Shown: in pieces, positions 41,347 through 50,785 of the stretch
Numbering within the stretch: the stretch's first letter is position 1
Layout of the letters: each line of letters begins with the position of its first letter
Made by a program: the position numbers and the translations under genes
Origin: JAAFIW01 sp031414805
GTDB taxonomy: Bacteria; Pseudomonadota; Gammaproteobacteria; Burkholderiales; Burkholderiaceae_C
Length of the DNA: 64,000 nucleotides
Assembly: GCA_031414805.1 (NCBI GenBank)
Contig: JANOQJ010000015.1
Coordinates: 62,001 to 126,000, forward strand
Direction of reading: 5' to 3'
Notes under the pieces: generated by a model
Told to the model about the DNA's origin: nothing
Seen by the model: the letters and a program-made list of their open reading frames with translations, nothing else
The model's database searches: none

Positions 41347-41443
41347 AAAATGTCACAAAAGCAGGTTATATTGTCTCGCAGGTGAGCCATCCCGTTTACC
41401 GTCTTTCTGCTGAATGTCCCTTTTCTCTTGAAGGAGGCGTGCT

Positions 41444-42001
41444 GTGAAGGTGTTGAAGTTGTCAGCCCAGGGCTTGCCCCAATCGTGGGTGTCGCTTGAG
41501 CAAGCGGTGATTCATTACGCTGCGGGGGATGTGCGCTGGGAAGTGGGCGGCGAGGTGGCGGTGTTTCGCGGCGGACACAACGCCATGACGGGTGAGCAGT
41601 CCAAAATTGCCGTCAGCAGCATCATTGGCACACGCGGTGTGCCCAACATCAACCCCTTTGACCTGCGCCCTGGCCTGACCAACAGCAAGCTGTTTGCCCG
41701 CGACCGCAACGTGTGCGCCTACTGCGGCGGCCACTTTCACGAAGAAGAGCTCACCCGCGAGCACATCATTCCCTATGCGCAAAACGGCCAGGACCACTGG
41801 ATGAATGTGGTGACCTCCTGCCGCGCCTGCAACCACCGCAAAAGCAGCCGCACCCCCGAGCAGGCGCGCATGCCGCTGCTGTATGCGCCCTACGTGCCCA
41901 GCCTCTGGGAAGACTTCATCTTGCGCAACCGGCGCATATTGGCCGACCAGATGGAGTTTTTGATGGCGCATTTGCCGAAGACTTCTCGGCTGTATATCTA
42001 G
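41444..42001 (+). CDS. HNH endonuclease
   Basis: A 185-residue protein with a C-terminal HNH fold: CAYCGG zinc pair, REHIIPYAQNGQDHWMNVV (the H-N part) and SCRACNHRKSSRTPEQA. The N-terminal half (LPQSWVSLEQAVIHYAAGDV) is a separate small domain conserved in betaproteobacterial HNH proteins. The start is a GTG at 41444 with a strong AAGGAGG six bases upstream. Its biological role is not known; related genes are widespread and chromosomal. Confidence 0.85.
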   Translation: MKVLKLSAQGLPQSWVSLEQAVIHYAAGDVRWEVGGEVAVFRGGHNAMTGEQSKIAVSSIIGTRGVPNINPFDLRPGLTNSKLFARDRNVCAYCGGHFHEEELTREHIIPYAQNGQDHWMNVVTSCRACNHRKSSRTPEQARMPLLYAPYVPSLWEDFILRNRRILADQMEFLMAHLPKTSRLYI

Positions 42002-42004
42002 TCG

Positions 42005-43480
42005 CTATTGCCCCTGCCCCAGCGCAAATCCCTGTTCGCCGTCAAAGGTACACAGGTTTTCCGTCTTGATCACGTCCACCCCGCCCTGCGTCACGCGAGC
42101 CAGCAGGTCAATGATGTCGCTGTGCGCAATGGTCTGGTTGGCGGCAGCGGTCATGAAGCGGCAGCGCCAATGGTCCGTGCAAAACGTCTCGGGAAAGCCG
42201 CCGGGCCACACTTTCACACCGCGGTTGGTGATCATTTGCAGCTTCAGCGCAGGTGTTGCCAGCGTGCTCAAGCGGCCCGCCAGAAAGTCCGGGCTGCTGT
42301 CGGCGCTGTGCACAAACACATCTACACCCACCATCTCTTTTTTGGCCGCGGGCCGGCGGGTGTACAGCGGCTGCGGGTTGTGGACGGCAACGGCGGGGTT
42401 GCTGTAAGCAACTGCGGCAAAGTGTTGAGGCGTCTGCCCCACCCGGTCGATCACGGACTGGCCGAAAGCTTCGGTGCTGACCACCTGCTGGGTGCGCTCG
42501 CCTTTCAGGTCGGCGGTGTGCAGACCGTCCTCAATCGTGCGCAGCCATGCGTTGTGAATGGTTTGCGCCACATCGGCCTGGCGAATGTGCACCAGCATCA
42601 TCACCGCGCCCAACAGCAGTCCACTGGGGTTGGCTTGGCCGGTGCCGGCGATATCGGGCGCGCTGCCGTGTATTGCCTCAAACATCGCAACATGCTCGCC
42701 AATGTTGGCGCTGCCTGCCAGACCCACGCTGCCGGTGATTTCCGCGGCCACGTCGCTGATGATGTCGCCATATAAATTGGGCGTGACGATCACGTCAAAG
42801 CGCTCGGGGTGGGTGGCAATACGGGCCGTGCCAATGTCGATGATGTAGCGCTCGGTTTGAATGTCGGGGTACTGGGCGCCGATTTCCTGAAAGACCTGGT
42901 AGAACAAACCATCGGTCATCTTCATGATGTTGTCTTTGACCATGCAGGTGACTTTTTTACGGCCGTGGCTGCGCGCATATTCAAAGGCATAGCGCACAAT
43001 TTTTTCGCAACCCGGGCGGGTGATGAGTTTCAGGCACTGAAACACCTCGTCGGTCTGGCGGTGCTCGATGCCGGCGTACAGGTCTTCTTCGTTCTCGCGC
43101 ACGATGACAACGTCCATCTTCGGGTGGTGGGTGGTGACAAATGGCGCGTAGCTGATGCAGGGGCGCACGTTGGCATACAGCCCCAGCGTTTTGCGTACCG
43201 TCACGTTCAAACTTTTATAACCATTGCCGGATGGCGTGGTGACCGGCGCTTTCAAAAACACCTTGGTGCGCCGCAGGCTGGCCCAGGCGCTGGGCGCAAT
43301 GCCCGCGGTGTTACCCGAGCGGTAAACCTGTTCGCCGATCTCGATGACTTCGGGGTTGATGCGTGCACCCGCAGCCTCCAGAATTTTCAGGGTCACGGCC
43401 ATGATTTCAGGGCCAATGCCATCACCATAGGCAACTGTAATGGGGGTGCGGTCGGTCTGTAAACCATCGGTATGCGTCAT
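42005..43480 (-). CDS. icd: NADP-dependent isocitrate dehydrogenase, Thermus-type
   Basis: Oxidises isocitrate to 2-oxoglutarate in the TCA cycle. The 491-residue protein has TPITVAYGDGIGPEIMAVT, the substrate loop VTTPSGNGYKSLNVTVRK, VIVRENEEDLYAGIEHRQ, the metal site YGDIISDVAAEITGSVGL and MFEAIHGSAPDIAGTGQANP, and a C-terminal extra domain (VGVDVFVHSAD) as in Thermus-type enzymes. The ATG at 43480 is the start. It is divergent from a LysR gene that may control it. Confidence 0.88.
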   Translation of the reverse strand: MTHTDGLQTDRTPITVAYGDGIGPEIMAVTLKILEAAGARINPEVIEIGEQVYRSGNTAGIAPSAWASLRRTKVFLKAPVTTPSGNGYKSLNVTVRKTLGLYANVRPCISYAPFVTTHHPKMDVVIVRENEEDLYAGIEHRQTDEVFQCLKLITRPGCEKIVRYAFEYARSHGRKKVTCMVKDNIMKMTDGLFYQVFQEIGAQYPDIQTERYIIDIGTARIATHPERFDVIVTPNLYGDIISDVAAEITGSVGLAGSANIGEHVAMFEAIHGSAPDIAGTGQANPSGLLLGAVMMLVHIRQADVAQTIHNAWLRTIEDGLHTADLKGERTQQVVSTEAFGQSVIDRVGQTPQHFAAVAYSNPAVAVHNPQPLYTRRPAAKKEMVGVDVFVHSADSSPDFLAGRLSTLATPALKLQMITNRGVKVWPGGFPETFCTDHWRCRFMTAAANQTIAHSDIIDLLARVTQGGVDVIKTENLCTFDGEQGFALGQGQ

Positions 43481-43590
43481 GGGTCGTTTTGTATTGAAGT
43501 GGCAAAACACCGACTGTAAAAAGAATTAGCGATTTGAGAAAATACTTTGTTTTCATGCTTTGCATAGATAAATTACGATGGATAAAAATT

Positions 43591-44517
43591 ATGGGAAAAA
43601 CTTTACGCGCGTTGCAACGCGTGACCCCACAGCAGCTACGGGCCTTTGAGGCGGCAGCGCGTTTGTTATCGATCACCCGAGCCTCACAAGAACTGCATGT
43701 GACACAACCGACCGTGAGCGTGCAATTGCGCGATCTGGCGCAGGCGGTCGGCATGCCCCTGTTTGAAACTGTGGGTCGGCGCATCCGGCTCACACAGTCG
43801 GGCGAGGCCTTGCAGCAAACGGCGGCGGAACTGCTGGCCTGCTGGCAGCGCTTTGAGTCGCGCATGGCCGAAATTCACGGCTTGGTTCGGGGGCGTTTGC
43901 GCATCGCAGCGGTCACCACGGCCGAATACTTTGTGCCCGAGTTGATTGGCCCGTTTTCAGCGGCGCACCCCGGCGTGGAAATTGAGCTCGCGATTGAAAA
44001 CCGTAACAGCGTGGTGCAGCGGTTGCGCGGCGGTGTGTACGACCTGGCGGTGATGATGCTGCCGCCCGACGACCTGCCGTTGTCACGCTTACCCTTCCGG
44101 CAAAACCCTTTGGTGGTCGTCGCGCCTGCAGGGCACGCGCTGGCAGGTAAGCGAATCCGGCTAGGCAGCCTGAGCAAACAGCGCTGGCTGATGCGCGAAC
44201 CAGGTAGCGGCACCCGTATGGCCACGGAGCAGCACTTCAGCAAAGTCGGGTTCATTCCGCAAGTGGTGATGAGCCTGGGCAGCAATGAAGCGATCAAGCA
44301 CGCCGTGGCTGCAGGGCTGGGCATTTCGGTGCTGTCAGCCCTGGCGGTTCAGTCCAGCCTGGCCGCAAACCCGGCCCCCGCAGGCAACAGCGCACTGGCT
44401 GTGCTCGACGTAGCGGGCTTCCCGTTGCGTCGGTCATGGTCTGTGGTCTGGCGAAAAGATCAACCGCCATCGGCCGTCGCCCGTCGCTTCGTGGAGCATG
44501 TGCAGCAGCAGGCTTAA
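43591..44517 (+). CDS. LysR-family regulator, CbbR-like
   Basis: A 308-residue LysR regulator: helix-turn-helix LRAFEAAARLLSITRASQEL and HVTQPTVSVQLRDLAQ, effector domain with GRLRIAAVTTAEYFVPELI, EIELAIENRNSVVQRL and RQNPLVVVAPAGHAL, typical of CbbR-type regulators. It is divergent from icd with about 110 bases between them. Start ATG at 43591 (MGKTLRALQRVTPQQ). Confidence 0.85.
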   Translation: MGKTLRALQRVTPQQLRAFEAAARLLSITRASQELHVTQPTVSVQLRDLAQAVGMPLFETVGRRIRLTQSGEALQQTAAELLACWQRFESRMAEIHGLVRGRLRIAAVTTAEYFVPELIGPFSAAHPGVEIELAIENRNSVVQRLRGGVYDLAVMMLPPDDLPLSRLPFRQNPLVVVAPAGHALAGKRIRLGSLSKQRWLMREPGSGTRMATEQHFSKVGFIPQVVMSLGSNEAIKHAVAAGLGISVLSALAVQSSLAANPAPAGNSALAVLDVAGFPLRRSWSVVWRKDQPPSAVARRFVEHVQQQA

Positions 44518-44557
44518 GGTACACCAGCGCCGCGGGCAGGAAAACCACGAAACCCTT

Positions 44558-44600
44558 CAGCCCTACAGAAACTGCTCAAAAGCTATCAAATAGATCGCAT
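44558..44600 (+). repeat. Dispersed hairpin repeat
   Basis: CAGCCCTACAGAAACTGCTC, then AAAAGCTATC, then ATAGATCGC: a diverged copy between the LysR gene and the convergent secreted protein gene. Confidence 0.6.
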
Positions 44601-44621
44601 TCACAGTACGGTTCATTTGCA

Positions 44622-47600
44622 CTACTGCCCGGTCGCCGTCACATTGCAGGTCAACACAAAGGTGACGGTGGCACCCGCATCGAAAGTTGGCGTGATGGTG
44701 ACGCCGGTGGTTTGAAAGGTGTTCAGCGGTGCGGGGCAACTGGCTCCGGCTGTGGCGGTACAAGTGGGTGTGCTGCAGCTCAGGCCGCTCGCCGTCGGAT
44801 CCAGCACCGTACTGCCAGGCGCGGCGTTGGGCCCCAGGTTGGCCACGGTGATGGTGTAGCTGGTGGTGCTGCCCGCCACCAACGTGCTGGTGTTGTTGGT
44901 CTTGGTGACCGCCAGGCTGGTGCTTGCACAGGTGGGTGTGGTGGCGGCTACCGCCGTGTTGTTGGTGGTAACCGACTCTTGCACGGGCTGGGAAATGCTG
45001 ACCGTGTTCGTCGCTGTACCAGGCCCGCCTGAACAACCGACACTGAAGCGCGCGGTTGCCGTCACGGCTGCAAAGTTGGTGCTGGCGGCAATGGGATAAG
45101 CGTTGGCGTTGGCCAGCGTACACACCACCGTACCCGTTCCGCTACAGGTCCAGCCCGTGCCATTGAAGGCGCTGGTCAGGGTGATGCCGCCGGGCAAGGT
45201 GTCGGTCAAGGTCACCGGGTTGGAACCCAGGCTGGTGGGCACATTGGGCAAAGTCACGTCGGTGGCCTGGGTGGTGGCAAAGGTCTGGCTGCCCACGGGG
45301 CGACCGTTGTTGCGCGGGGTCAGCGTATAGGTGAATGTGACGCCGGGTGTGGCAGTTGCTGGTGCCGTTTTGCTGATGCTGAAGTCTGGCACCAGGCGCA
45401 CATCGTCGGTGGTGGGGCCCGCTTGCAAACCGTTGGTGTGGGTGCCCGAAACTGTGGTGGCCGCCGCGCCGTTGTAGTTAGCGTAGGCGGTGTTGGCGCT
45501 GTAGGCGGTGGCGGTGCGATTGGCGGCTACCTGGGTGAGCGGTGCCACGGTGCGGGTGGACGCCGCAGCGCGCGTGGGGTCCAGGAAACTCACACCGGCG
45601 CCGTTGTGATAAGTGCCCACGGTCGCGGTATCAGGAATGCTCGCCACAAAGCTGATGGTGACCACACCCGGCGCGCCGTTGGTAATGGGAGCCACCGCGA
45701 AATGATTCCACGTCAACGTGTTGCTGCCGGTAGCGGGCACGGCTAGCGGCGTTGCGCCCACCGCCCAACTGCTGGATGTCGCCAACGCAATGGTTTCCGC
45801 GCCACTGGACAGGCGGCCTGCAGCCAGGGGTTGGGTGGGCGTGTAGGTGTACGTGGGCACGCTGGCCGCCAGCGTCCAGCCGGGCGGCAGACCCAGGTCT
45901 TGCGCGCTGACAAAACGGGCACCGCCGCCCGTGTTGGTAATTGAAATCGTGTAGCCCGCCGTAGCGCCCGTGGAACTGGTGACCACTGGCGTGCTGGTGA
46001 TTTTGTTCACCGCCAGATTGGGCAAACACTCGTAACCCACCTGCACGCCGGGGCTGGTGATGACGTAGCCCGCAGCGCCGGGACTTGCGCTACCGGCACG
46101 CTGGCCGCAATCGGCCGCAGGTGTCGCAGGGGCACACGCCAGGCTGGCCGACAAACCCGCCGCACCGCCGTTGGCTGTGAAGCTCACACTGCCAACCGCA
46201 ATGTTATGTATCAAAACACCCCCGCCGCCGCCCGCGCCGGTTCCATCTTGTTCGGCGGTTGCCAGGGTGTACGCGCCGCCCGCACCCCCGGTCGCATTTG
46301 CTGTGATGGCACCGCCGGTCACCCCGCCAGCGCCCAACGCGAGCACCAAAGTACCGCCAGAGCCGCCGCCACCCGCACCATCGGTTGCACGGCTGTTCTG
46401 GCCGCGCACACCGTTCAAGTTGATGGTGGCGCCACCCACCAGGCGGCTGGCACGCAACACGACCATCGCACCGGCCGCTCCACCGGAGCCGTCTGGCGTT
46501 GTGGTGCCGTTACCGCCCAAATCCGCCGCTCCGCCACCGCCGCCCAGTAGCCAACGGGCCGCAGCGTTTTGTGAGGTTGACCCGCCAAACCCGCCAACCA
46601 AGGTGCCGACGTAGGTGACCTGACTGTTGTTCCAGCTGTTGCCACCATTGCCACCCACGCCCCCGTTGCCGCCACCGCCGCCGCCGCCGTTGTGCTGATT
46701 GCCACCGCCACCCGCGTTGCCGGGTGCGCCCCGCATCAGGTCGCCATTGACATAGCCATCAGCCCCCGCGCCAATCGTGCCCACGCCGGTGCCCAAGGGG
46801 TCGCCGTCATACACACGGCCAGGCGTTCCGACCAGACCTTCCCCTTTAGAGCCCCCGCGCGTGCCAGCTATCAAGCCACGGTATTCCAGGCAGCCAATCG
46901 GATCGGGCGTCGTGATGCATTGCGGTGCGACGTTCACACCCCCCGCACCCCGAAACCCGCGGCCATTGCCATCGATGGTTTGTCCATTCAGGTTGATATC
47001 GCCCGCCGCGTCAATGGCCAGAATGCCGCCGCTGCTGCCGTTCCATGCCTGCACAGTTAGCCCGCCTGTCACCGTCACATTGGCGTATTGCGGCACGCGA
47101 ACCACTTGATACGCCTGCTTGCCGGTGGTGCTGCTGCCAGCGCGTGTGAAGAAGCCCTGGCTCAGGCCCCGGCTCAAATTGATGGTGCCGCCCCCAGCAA
47201 AGGTTGCGCCACCGCCCGTGGCCACGGCCCATTCGTAGTTACCGGCCACAAAATTGGTTCCGCTGATGCCACCGGCGTATCCAGCGACGCCAAAAGCCAC
47301 GGTGCTGGTCACGCCTGCGTTGGCGGTGCCGTCGCCGTAGGCGTTGGTGTCGGTGGCGTCGATATCGGCGCCCTGCATTTGAATGATGAGCAGCAGGTCA
47401 CCCGCTTGAATACCCCGATTCACGCCGGTGCCCGCGCCCACGGAGATTGACGTGGCGTTAATGCCTGGGCTGCCCGTGCCGGGGAAGAAGGTGTTGGGCT
47501 GTGCTGCAATGGATTCAGTACCTGCCTGGCCTGGAATCGAGCACGACTGGGCATTTGCGTTGCCAAGCATCACCACGCACAGCCAAACCAAGGCCAGGAA

Positions 47601-47675
47601 CTGGTTCAGCCGGGTCGTTGAATGTTTCAACATGTTCATGAAGTGAATCATAGTCAGCTTGTTTTGGTTTGCCAT
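44622..47675 (-). CDS. Large secreted glycine-rich protein with DUF11 repeats
   Basis: An exported protein of 1017 residues. The signal peptide (LNQFLALVWLCVVMLGNANAQ) is followed by a long glycine/asparagine-rich region (GGGGNQHNGGGGGGGNGGVGG) with TAGDINLNGQTIDGNGRG-like beta-helix turns, and then DUF11-type Ig-like repeats (AGYTISITNTGGGARFVSAQ; FTYTLTPRNNGRPVG; SYTITVANLGPNAAPGS). Such proteins are surface or matrix structural proteins. Start at 47675 (MANQNKLTM) follows CAGGGA closely; ATGs at 47651 and 47639 are alternatives. Confidence 0.75.
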   Translation of the reverse strand: MANQNKLTMIHFMNMLKHSTTRLNQFLALVWLCVVMLGNANAQSCSIPGQAGTESIAAQPNTFFPGTGSPGINATSISVGAGTGVNRGIQAGDLLLIIQMQGADIDATDTNAYGDGTANAGVTSTVAFGVAGYAGGISGTNFVAGNYEWAVATGGGATFAGGGTINLSRGLSQGFFTRAGSSTTGKQAYQVVRVPQYANVTVTGGLTVQAWNGSSGGILAIDAAGDINLNGQTIDGNGRGFRGAGGVNVAPQCITTPDPIGCLEYRGLIAGTRGGSKGEGLVGTPGRVYDGDPLGTGVGTIGAGADGYVNGDLMRGAPGNAGGGGNQHNGGGGGGGNGGVGGNGGNSWNNSQVTYVGTLVGGFGGSTSQNAAARWLLGGGGGAADLGGNGTTTPDGSGGAAGAMVVLRASRLVGGATINLNGVRGQNSRATDGAGGGGSGGTLVLALGAGGVTGGAITANATGGAGGAYTLATAEQDGTGAGGGGGVLIHNIAVGSVSFTANGGAAGLSASLACAPATPAADCGQRAGSASPGAAGYVITSPGVQVGYECLPNLAVNKITSTPVVTSSTGATAGYTISITNTGGGARFVSAQDLGLPPGWTLAASVPTYTYTPTQPLAAGRLSSGAETIALATSSSWAVGATPLAVPATGSNTLTWNHFAVAPITNGAPGVVTISFVASIPDTATVGTYHNGAGVSFLDPTRAAASTRTVAPLTQVAANRTATAYSANTAYANYNGAAATTVSGTHTNGLQAGPTTDDVRLVPDFSISKTAPATATPGVTFTYTLTPRNNGRPVGSQTFATTQATDVTLPNVPTSLGSNPVTLTDTLPGGITLTSAFNGTGWTCSGTGTVVCTLANANAYPIAASTNFAAVTATARFSVGCSGGPGTATNTVSISQPVQESVTTNNTAVAATTPTCASTSLAVTKTNNTSTLVAGSTTSYTITVANLGPNAAPGSTVLDPTASGLSCSTPTCTATAGASCPAPLNTFQTTGVTITPTFDAGATVTFVLTCNVTATGQ

Positions 47676-47787
47676 TCCCTGAAAACCAGCAAATGCAGAC
47701 ATAGATTCACAAAATGCACACGGGCAGTGCCAATTCGTCACAACGAGGGAACCACGGCACGCCAGTCATCTTTCTAAGCCAAAACGG

Positions 47788-47837
47788 CCAGCAGCCCTTG
47801 ATTTATATGCTCAAGCAGCTATAAAAAACGTAGCAAA
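47788..47837 (+). repeat. Dispersed hairpin repeat
   Basis: GGCCAGCAGCCCTTGATTTAT, then ATGCTCAAGCAGCTATA, then ACGTAGCAAA, between the secreted protein start and the end of metY. Confidence 0.8.
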
Positions 47838-47854
47838 TTCCACCGCCATACCGA

Positions 47855-49159
47855 CTACACCGCTTTTTCCGCAGCTTTCAAAGCCCGCTTCAAGTCGTCA
47901 ATCAAGTCGTCCGGATCTTCCAGCCCGATGGACAAGCGGATGGTGCCCTGGCCGATTCCGCCCGCTGCCAGCGCCTCGTCCGTCATGCGAAAGTGGGTGG
48001 TGCTCGCCGGGTGGATCACCAGGCTGCGGCAGTCGCCCACGTTGGCCAGGTGGCTAAACACCTTCAGCGTTTCGATGAATTTTTTGCCCTGCTCGCGGTT
48101 GCCCTTGATGTCAAAGCTGAACACGCTGCCTGCACCTTTGGGCAACAGCTTTTGCGCCAGTGCATGGCTGCTGTGCGACGCCAGCATCGGGTGACCCACA
48201 CGGCCCACAAAGGCGTGGCTGGCCAGAAATTCCACCACCCGCGCGGTGTTGCTCATGTGCCGGGCCATGCGCAGCGGCAAAGTTTCAATGCCCTGCAAGA
48301 TCAGCCAGGCGGTATGCGGGCTCATGCAGGCCCCAAAGTCGCGCAGGCCTTCGCGGCGGGCGCGCAGCAAGAAGGCACCCACCGTGCTTTCCTCGCTAAA
48401 CACCATGTTGTAAAAGCCGTCGTAGGGCTCGGTCAGCCCCGCAAATTTGCCAACGGCTTTGGGCCCGCCCCAGTCAAAACTGCCGCCGTCGACCACGATG
48501 CCGCCAATCACGGTGCCGTGGCCGCTCAAAAACTTGGTCGCCGAGTGGTAGACCAGGTCGGCCCCGTATTCCAGAGGTTTCATCAGCCAGGGCGAGGTCA
48601 AGGTGCTGTCCACCAGCAAAGGCACACCGGCCTCATGCGCAATAGCGCTCACGGTGGGAATGTCCAGCACGTCCAGGCCCGGATTGCCCACGGTTTCGCC
48701 AAACAGCAAGCAGGTGTTGGGGCGAATGGCGGCGCGCCAACCATCGATGTCGTGCGGTTTGACAAAGGTGGTGTCAATGCCAAAGCGGCGCAAGGTGTAG
48801 TGCAACAGGTTTTGCGAGCCACCGTACAAAGCCGTGGAGGCCACGATGTGCGAGCCCGCGCCCATCAGCGTGGCAATGCACAAGTGCAGGGCGGCCTGGC
48901 CGCTGGCGGTGGCAATCGCGCCAATGCCTTCTTCCAGGGCGGCCACCCGCTGCTCCAGCACCGCGTTGGTGGGGTTGCTGATGCGGCTGTAGACGTGCCC
49001 TGACCGCTCTAAATTAAAGAGCGCCGCTGCATGGTCGCTGGACTCGAACACAAATGAGGTCGTGAGATGGATCGGTACGGCGCGTGCGCCAGTGGCATCG
49101 GGCACAGCGCCTGCGTGCAGGGCCAGGGTGTCAAAGCCGGGGTCAGCGTAGCCGGGCAT
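47855..49159 (-). CDS. metY: O-acetylhomoserine sulfhydrylase
   Basis: PLP enzyme making homocysteine from O-acetylhomoserine and sulfide. The 434-residue protein has DTLALHAGAVPDATGARAVP, IHLTTSFVFES, SRISNPTNAVLEQRVAALE, the PLP lysine in HSATKFLSGHGTVIGG and RLSIGLEDPDDLIDDL. The ATG at 49159 has GGAGA upstream. The presence of metY suggests direct sulfhydrylation of homoserine. Divergent from the CBS gene. Confidence 0.93.
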   Translation of the reverse strand: MPGYADPGFDTLALHAGAVPDATGARAVPIHLTTSFVFESSDHAAALFNLERSGHVYSRISNPTNAVLEQRVAALEEGIGAIATASGQAALHLCIATLMGAGSHIVASTALYGGSQNLLHYTLRRFGIDTTFVKPHDIDGWRAAIRPNTCLLFGETVGNPGLDVLDIPTVSAIAHEAGVPLLVDSTLTSPWLMKPLEYGADLVYHSATKFLSGHGTVIGGIVVDGGSFDWGGPKAVGKFAGLTEPYDGFYNMVFSEESTVGAFLLRARREGLRDFGACMSPHTAWLILQGIETLPLRMARHMSNTARVVEFLASHAFVGRVGHPMLASHSSHALAQKLLPKGAGSVFSFDIKGNREQGKKFIETLKVFSHLANVGDCRSLVIHPASTTHFRMTDEALAAGGIGQGTIRLSIGLEDPDDLIDDLKRALKAAEKAV

Positions 49160-49250
49160 AGTCTCTCCAGTGGTGACTCAAGGTAATCAGGGGTGATTTC
49201 TTGAACATTGTGGGCTATATTCATTTGCATCTCAGCCTCTGGAGAACACC

Positions 49251-49712
49251 ATGAAAGTCAGCGACATCCTGCGCGTCAAAGGCAATACGCTGTACACCGT
49301 CACGCCCGACCAGCCACTGGCTCACGCGGTGGATGTGATGGCCGAAAAAGACATTGGCTCGCTGGTGGTGATGGACCATGGCGATTTGACTGGCATGCTC
49401 ACATTTCGCGAGGTGATCGTGGCCCTGGTGAAAAACGGTGGCAGCGTGGGGACCACGCTGGTGCGCAGTGCGATGGATGACCACCCGCTAACCTGCACCC
49501 CCGAAACCGAGCTGGACGAAGTGCGCCGCATGATGCTGGAGCGCCACGCCCGCTACATGCCGGTACTCAGCCAGAAAATGTTGATGGGTGTGATCAGCTT
49601 TTACGACGTCGCCAAGTCCGTGGTGGATAGCCAGAACTTTGAGAACAAGATGCTCAAAGCCTACATCCGCGACTGGCCGGGTGGCGACGACGGCGAGGAC
49701 GCGCGCGGGTAG
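49251..49712 (+). CDS. Two-CBS-domain protein
   Basis: A 153-residue protein made of two CBS domains: VTPDQPLAHAVDVMAEKDIGS and GSVGTTLVRSAMDDHPLTCT with MMLERHARYMPVLS. CBS pairs bind adenine nucleotides and regulate enzymes or transporters. SD GGAGA precedes the ATG at 49251. No obvious target is nearby; metY is divergent. Confidence 0.85.
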   Translation: MKVSDILRVKGNTLYTVTPDQPLAHAVDVMAEKDIGSLVVMDHGDLTGMLTFREVIVALVKNGGSVGTTLVRSAMDDHPLTCTPETELDEVRRMMLERHARYMPVLSQKMLMGVISFYDVAKSVVDSQNFENKMLKAYIRDWPGGDDGEDARG

Positions 49713-49734
49713 TCAGCGCGTCTGTGCAAAGACT

Positions 49735-50706
49735 CTATCGCGGCAGTTCCGCTGGGGCAGTCGGCAGGTCACCGATGTCGCCTAGAAATGAACCTTGTTT
49801 CGTCTCTTGAAACTGCGTGGCCTGCGACGTTTCTTCAAATTCGCGCCGCTCCCGTTTTTTCTGCTCAGCCTTGCGCTGCATGAACCACCGAACGCCCGCC
49901 GCCAACAGGCCCGCGAGCAAGACGCCAAAGATGGGTAACAGCCACTGCGCCGCCGAAGCCGACACCGCCTTTTCAGAACCAGGCCCACCCACCAGTACAG
50001 CCAGCCCAAAGGGAGCCGTCTTGCCGGATGTGTAGTCGGTGTAGCGCTGGGTCTCGTTGAATTGCACGGCTGGGAGCAACGCCTGGACCACGGCTTTCTG
50101 TTGGTTCCACTGCGCTGCGCCCGCCACCATGTTCAAGCGCACATAGCCAGCGCGCCCCAGGGCAAAGGCGTTGTAATTCACACCCGCTGCATCAGCGGGC
50201 GCGTTCGGAATGCGGGTTGACACCGCCCATTGCAACGAGGCGGTGGCGGCATCGTAAGCAGGTGGAACGGCCCAGTCTGTGACCTCGCTGGGCGGTGCAC
50301 TGGGTGGTGGCGTTGCCTTGAGCAACTTCAATAAGCCATCGGTTTTCCAGCGTTTGGCATCCGCGTCTTTCACATAGCCCTGGCCCACAAACTGCACCGC
50401 CACCACCCCCGAGCCCTCACCTTGCGGCAAAACCACACCCAGCAGCTTGTCGTCTGCCGCAGCGCCCATGCTGTGCAACACGGCGGTGGCGGCGGGCAGC
50501 GGAATGAAGATGGCGTTGGCTGGCAGCGCCAGCGTGGCCTGGTTGCGCAGCGGCACGGCGGCGGGGCCGAGTATTTGCGCAATGCGGGCAGCATCCAGCG
50601 ATGCTTGCGACGGCTCGGCGGGCTGCGCCCACGCCGTGGCTACAAAACCTGCCAGCGCGCACGCCGCTGCAGCACACAGTCGCACAGCTTTATCAATCAA
50701 TTGCAT
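49735..50706 (-). CDS. DUF2167 membrane protein
   Basis: A 323-residue protein with a signal peptide (LCAAAACALAGFVATAWAQ), a DUF2167 extracytoplasmic domain (PANAIFIPLPAATAVLHSM, VVAVQFVGQGYVKDADAKRW, YTDYTSGKTAPFGLAVLVGG) and one helix near the end (WLLPIFGVLLAGLLAAGVRW), then a charged cytoplasmic tail. Function of the family is unknown. The ATG at 50706 is divergent from aroC. Confidence 0.8.
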   Translation of the reverse strand: MQLIDKAVRLCAAAACALAGFVATAWAQPAEPSQASLDAARIAQILGPAAVPLRNQATLALPANAIFIPLPAATAVLHSMGAAADDKLLGVVLPQGEGSGVVAVQFVGQGYVKDADAKRWKTDGLLKLLKATPPPSAPPSEVTDWAVPPAYDAATASLQWAVSTRIPNAPADAAGVNYNAFALGRAGYVRLNMVAGAAQWNQQKAVVQALLPAVQFNETQRYTDYTSGKTAPFGLAVLVGGPGSEKAVSASAAQWLLPIFGVLLAGLLAAGVRWFMQRKAEQKKRERREFEETSQATQFQETKQGSFLGDIGDLPTAPAELPR

Positions 50707-50785
50707 GGGTCGCCTCCAGAGTGCTGCAAAGTGTAATCACTGCCCGGTGGCCTGCGGTTCAAGCGCGCCCCGATAATCCTGCGCC

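Noticed and set aside
46200..46740. Glycine-codon runs resembling a CRISPR or tandem array
   Set aside because: The repeats are codon-level Gly/Asn runs in a secreted protein, without constant repeat and spacer lengths.
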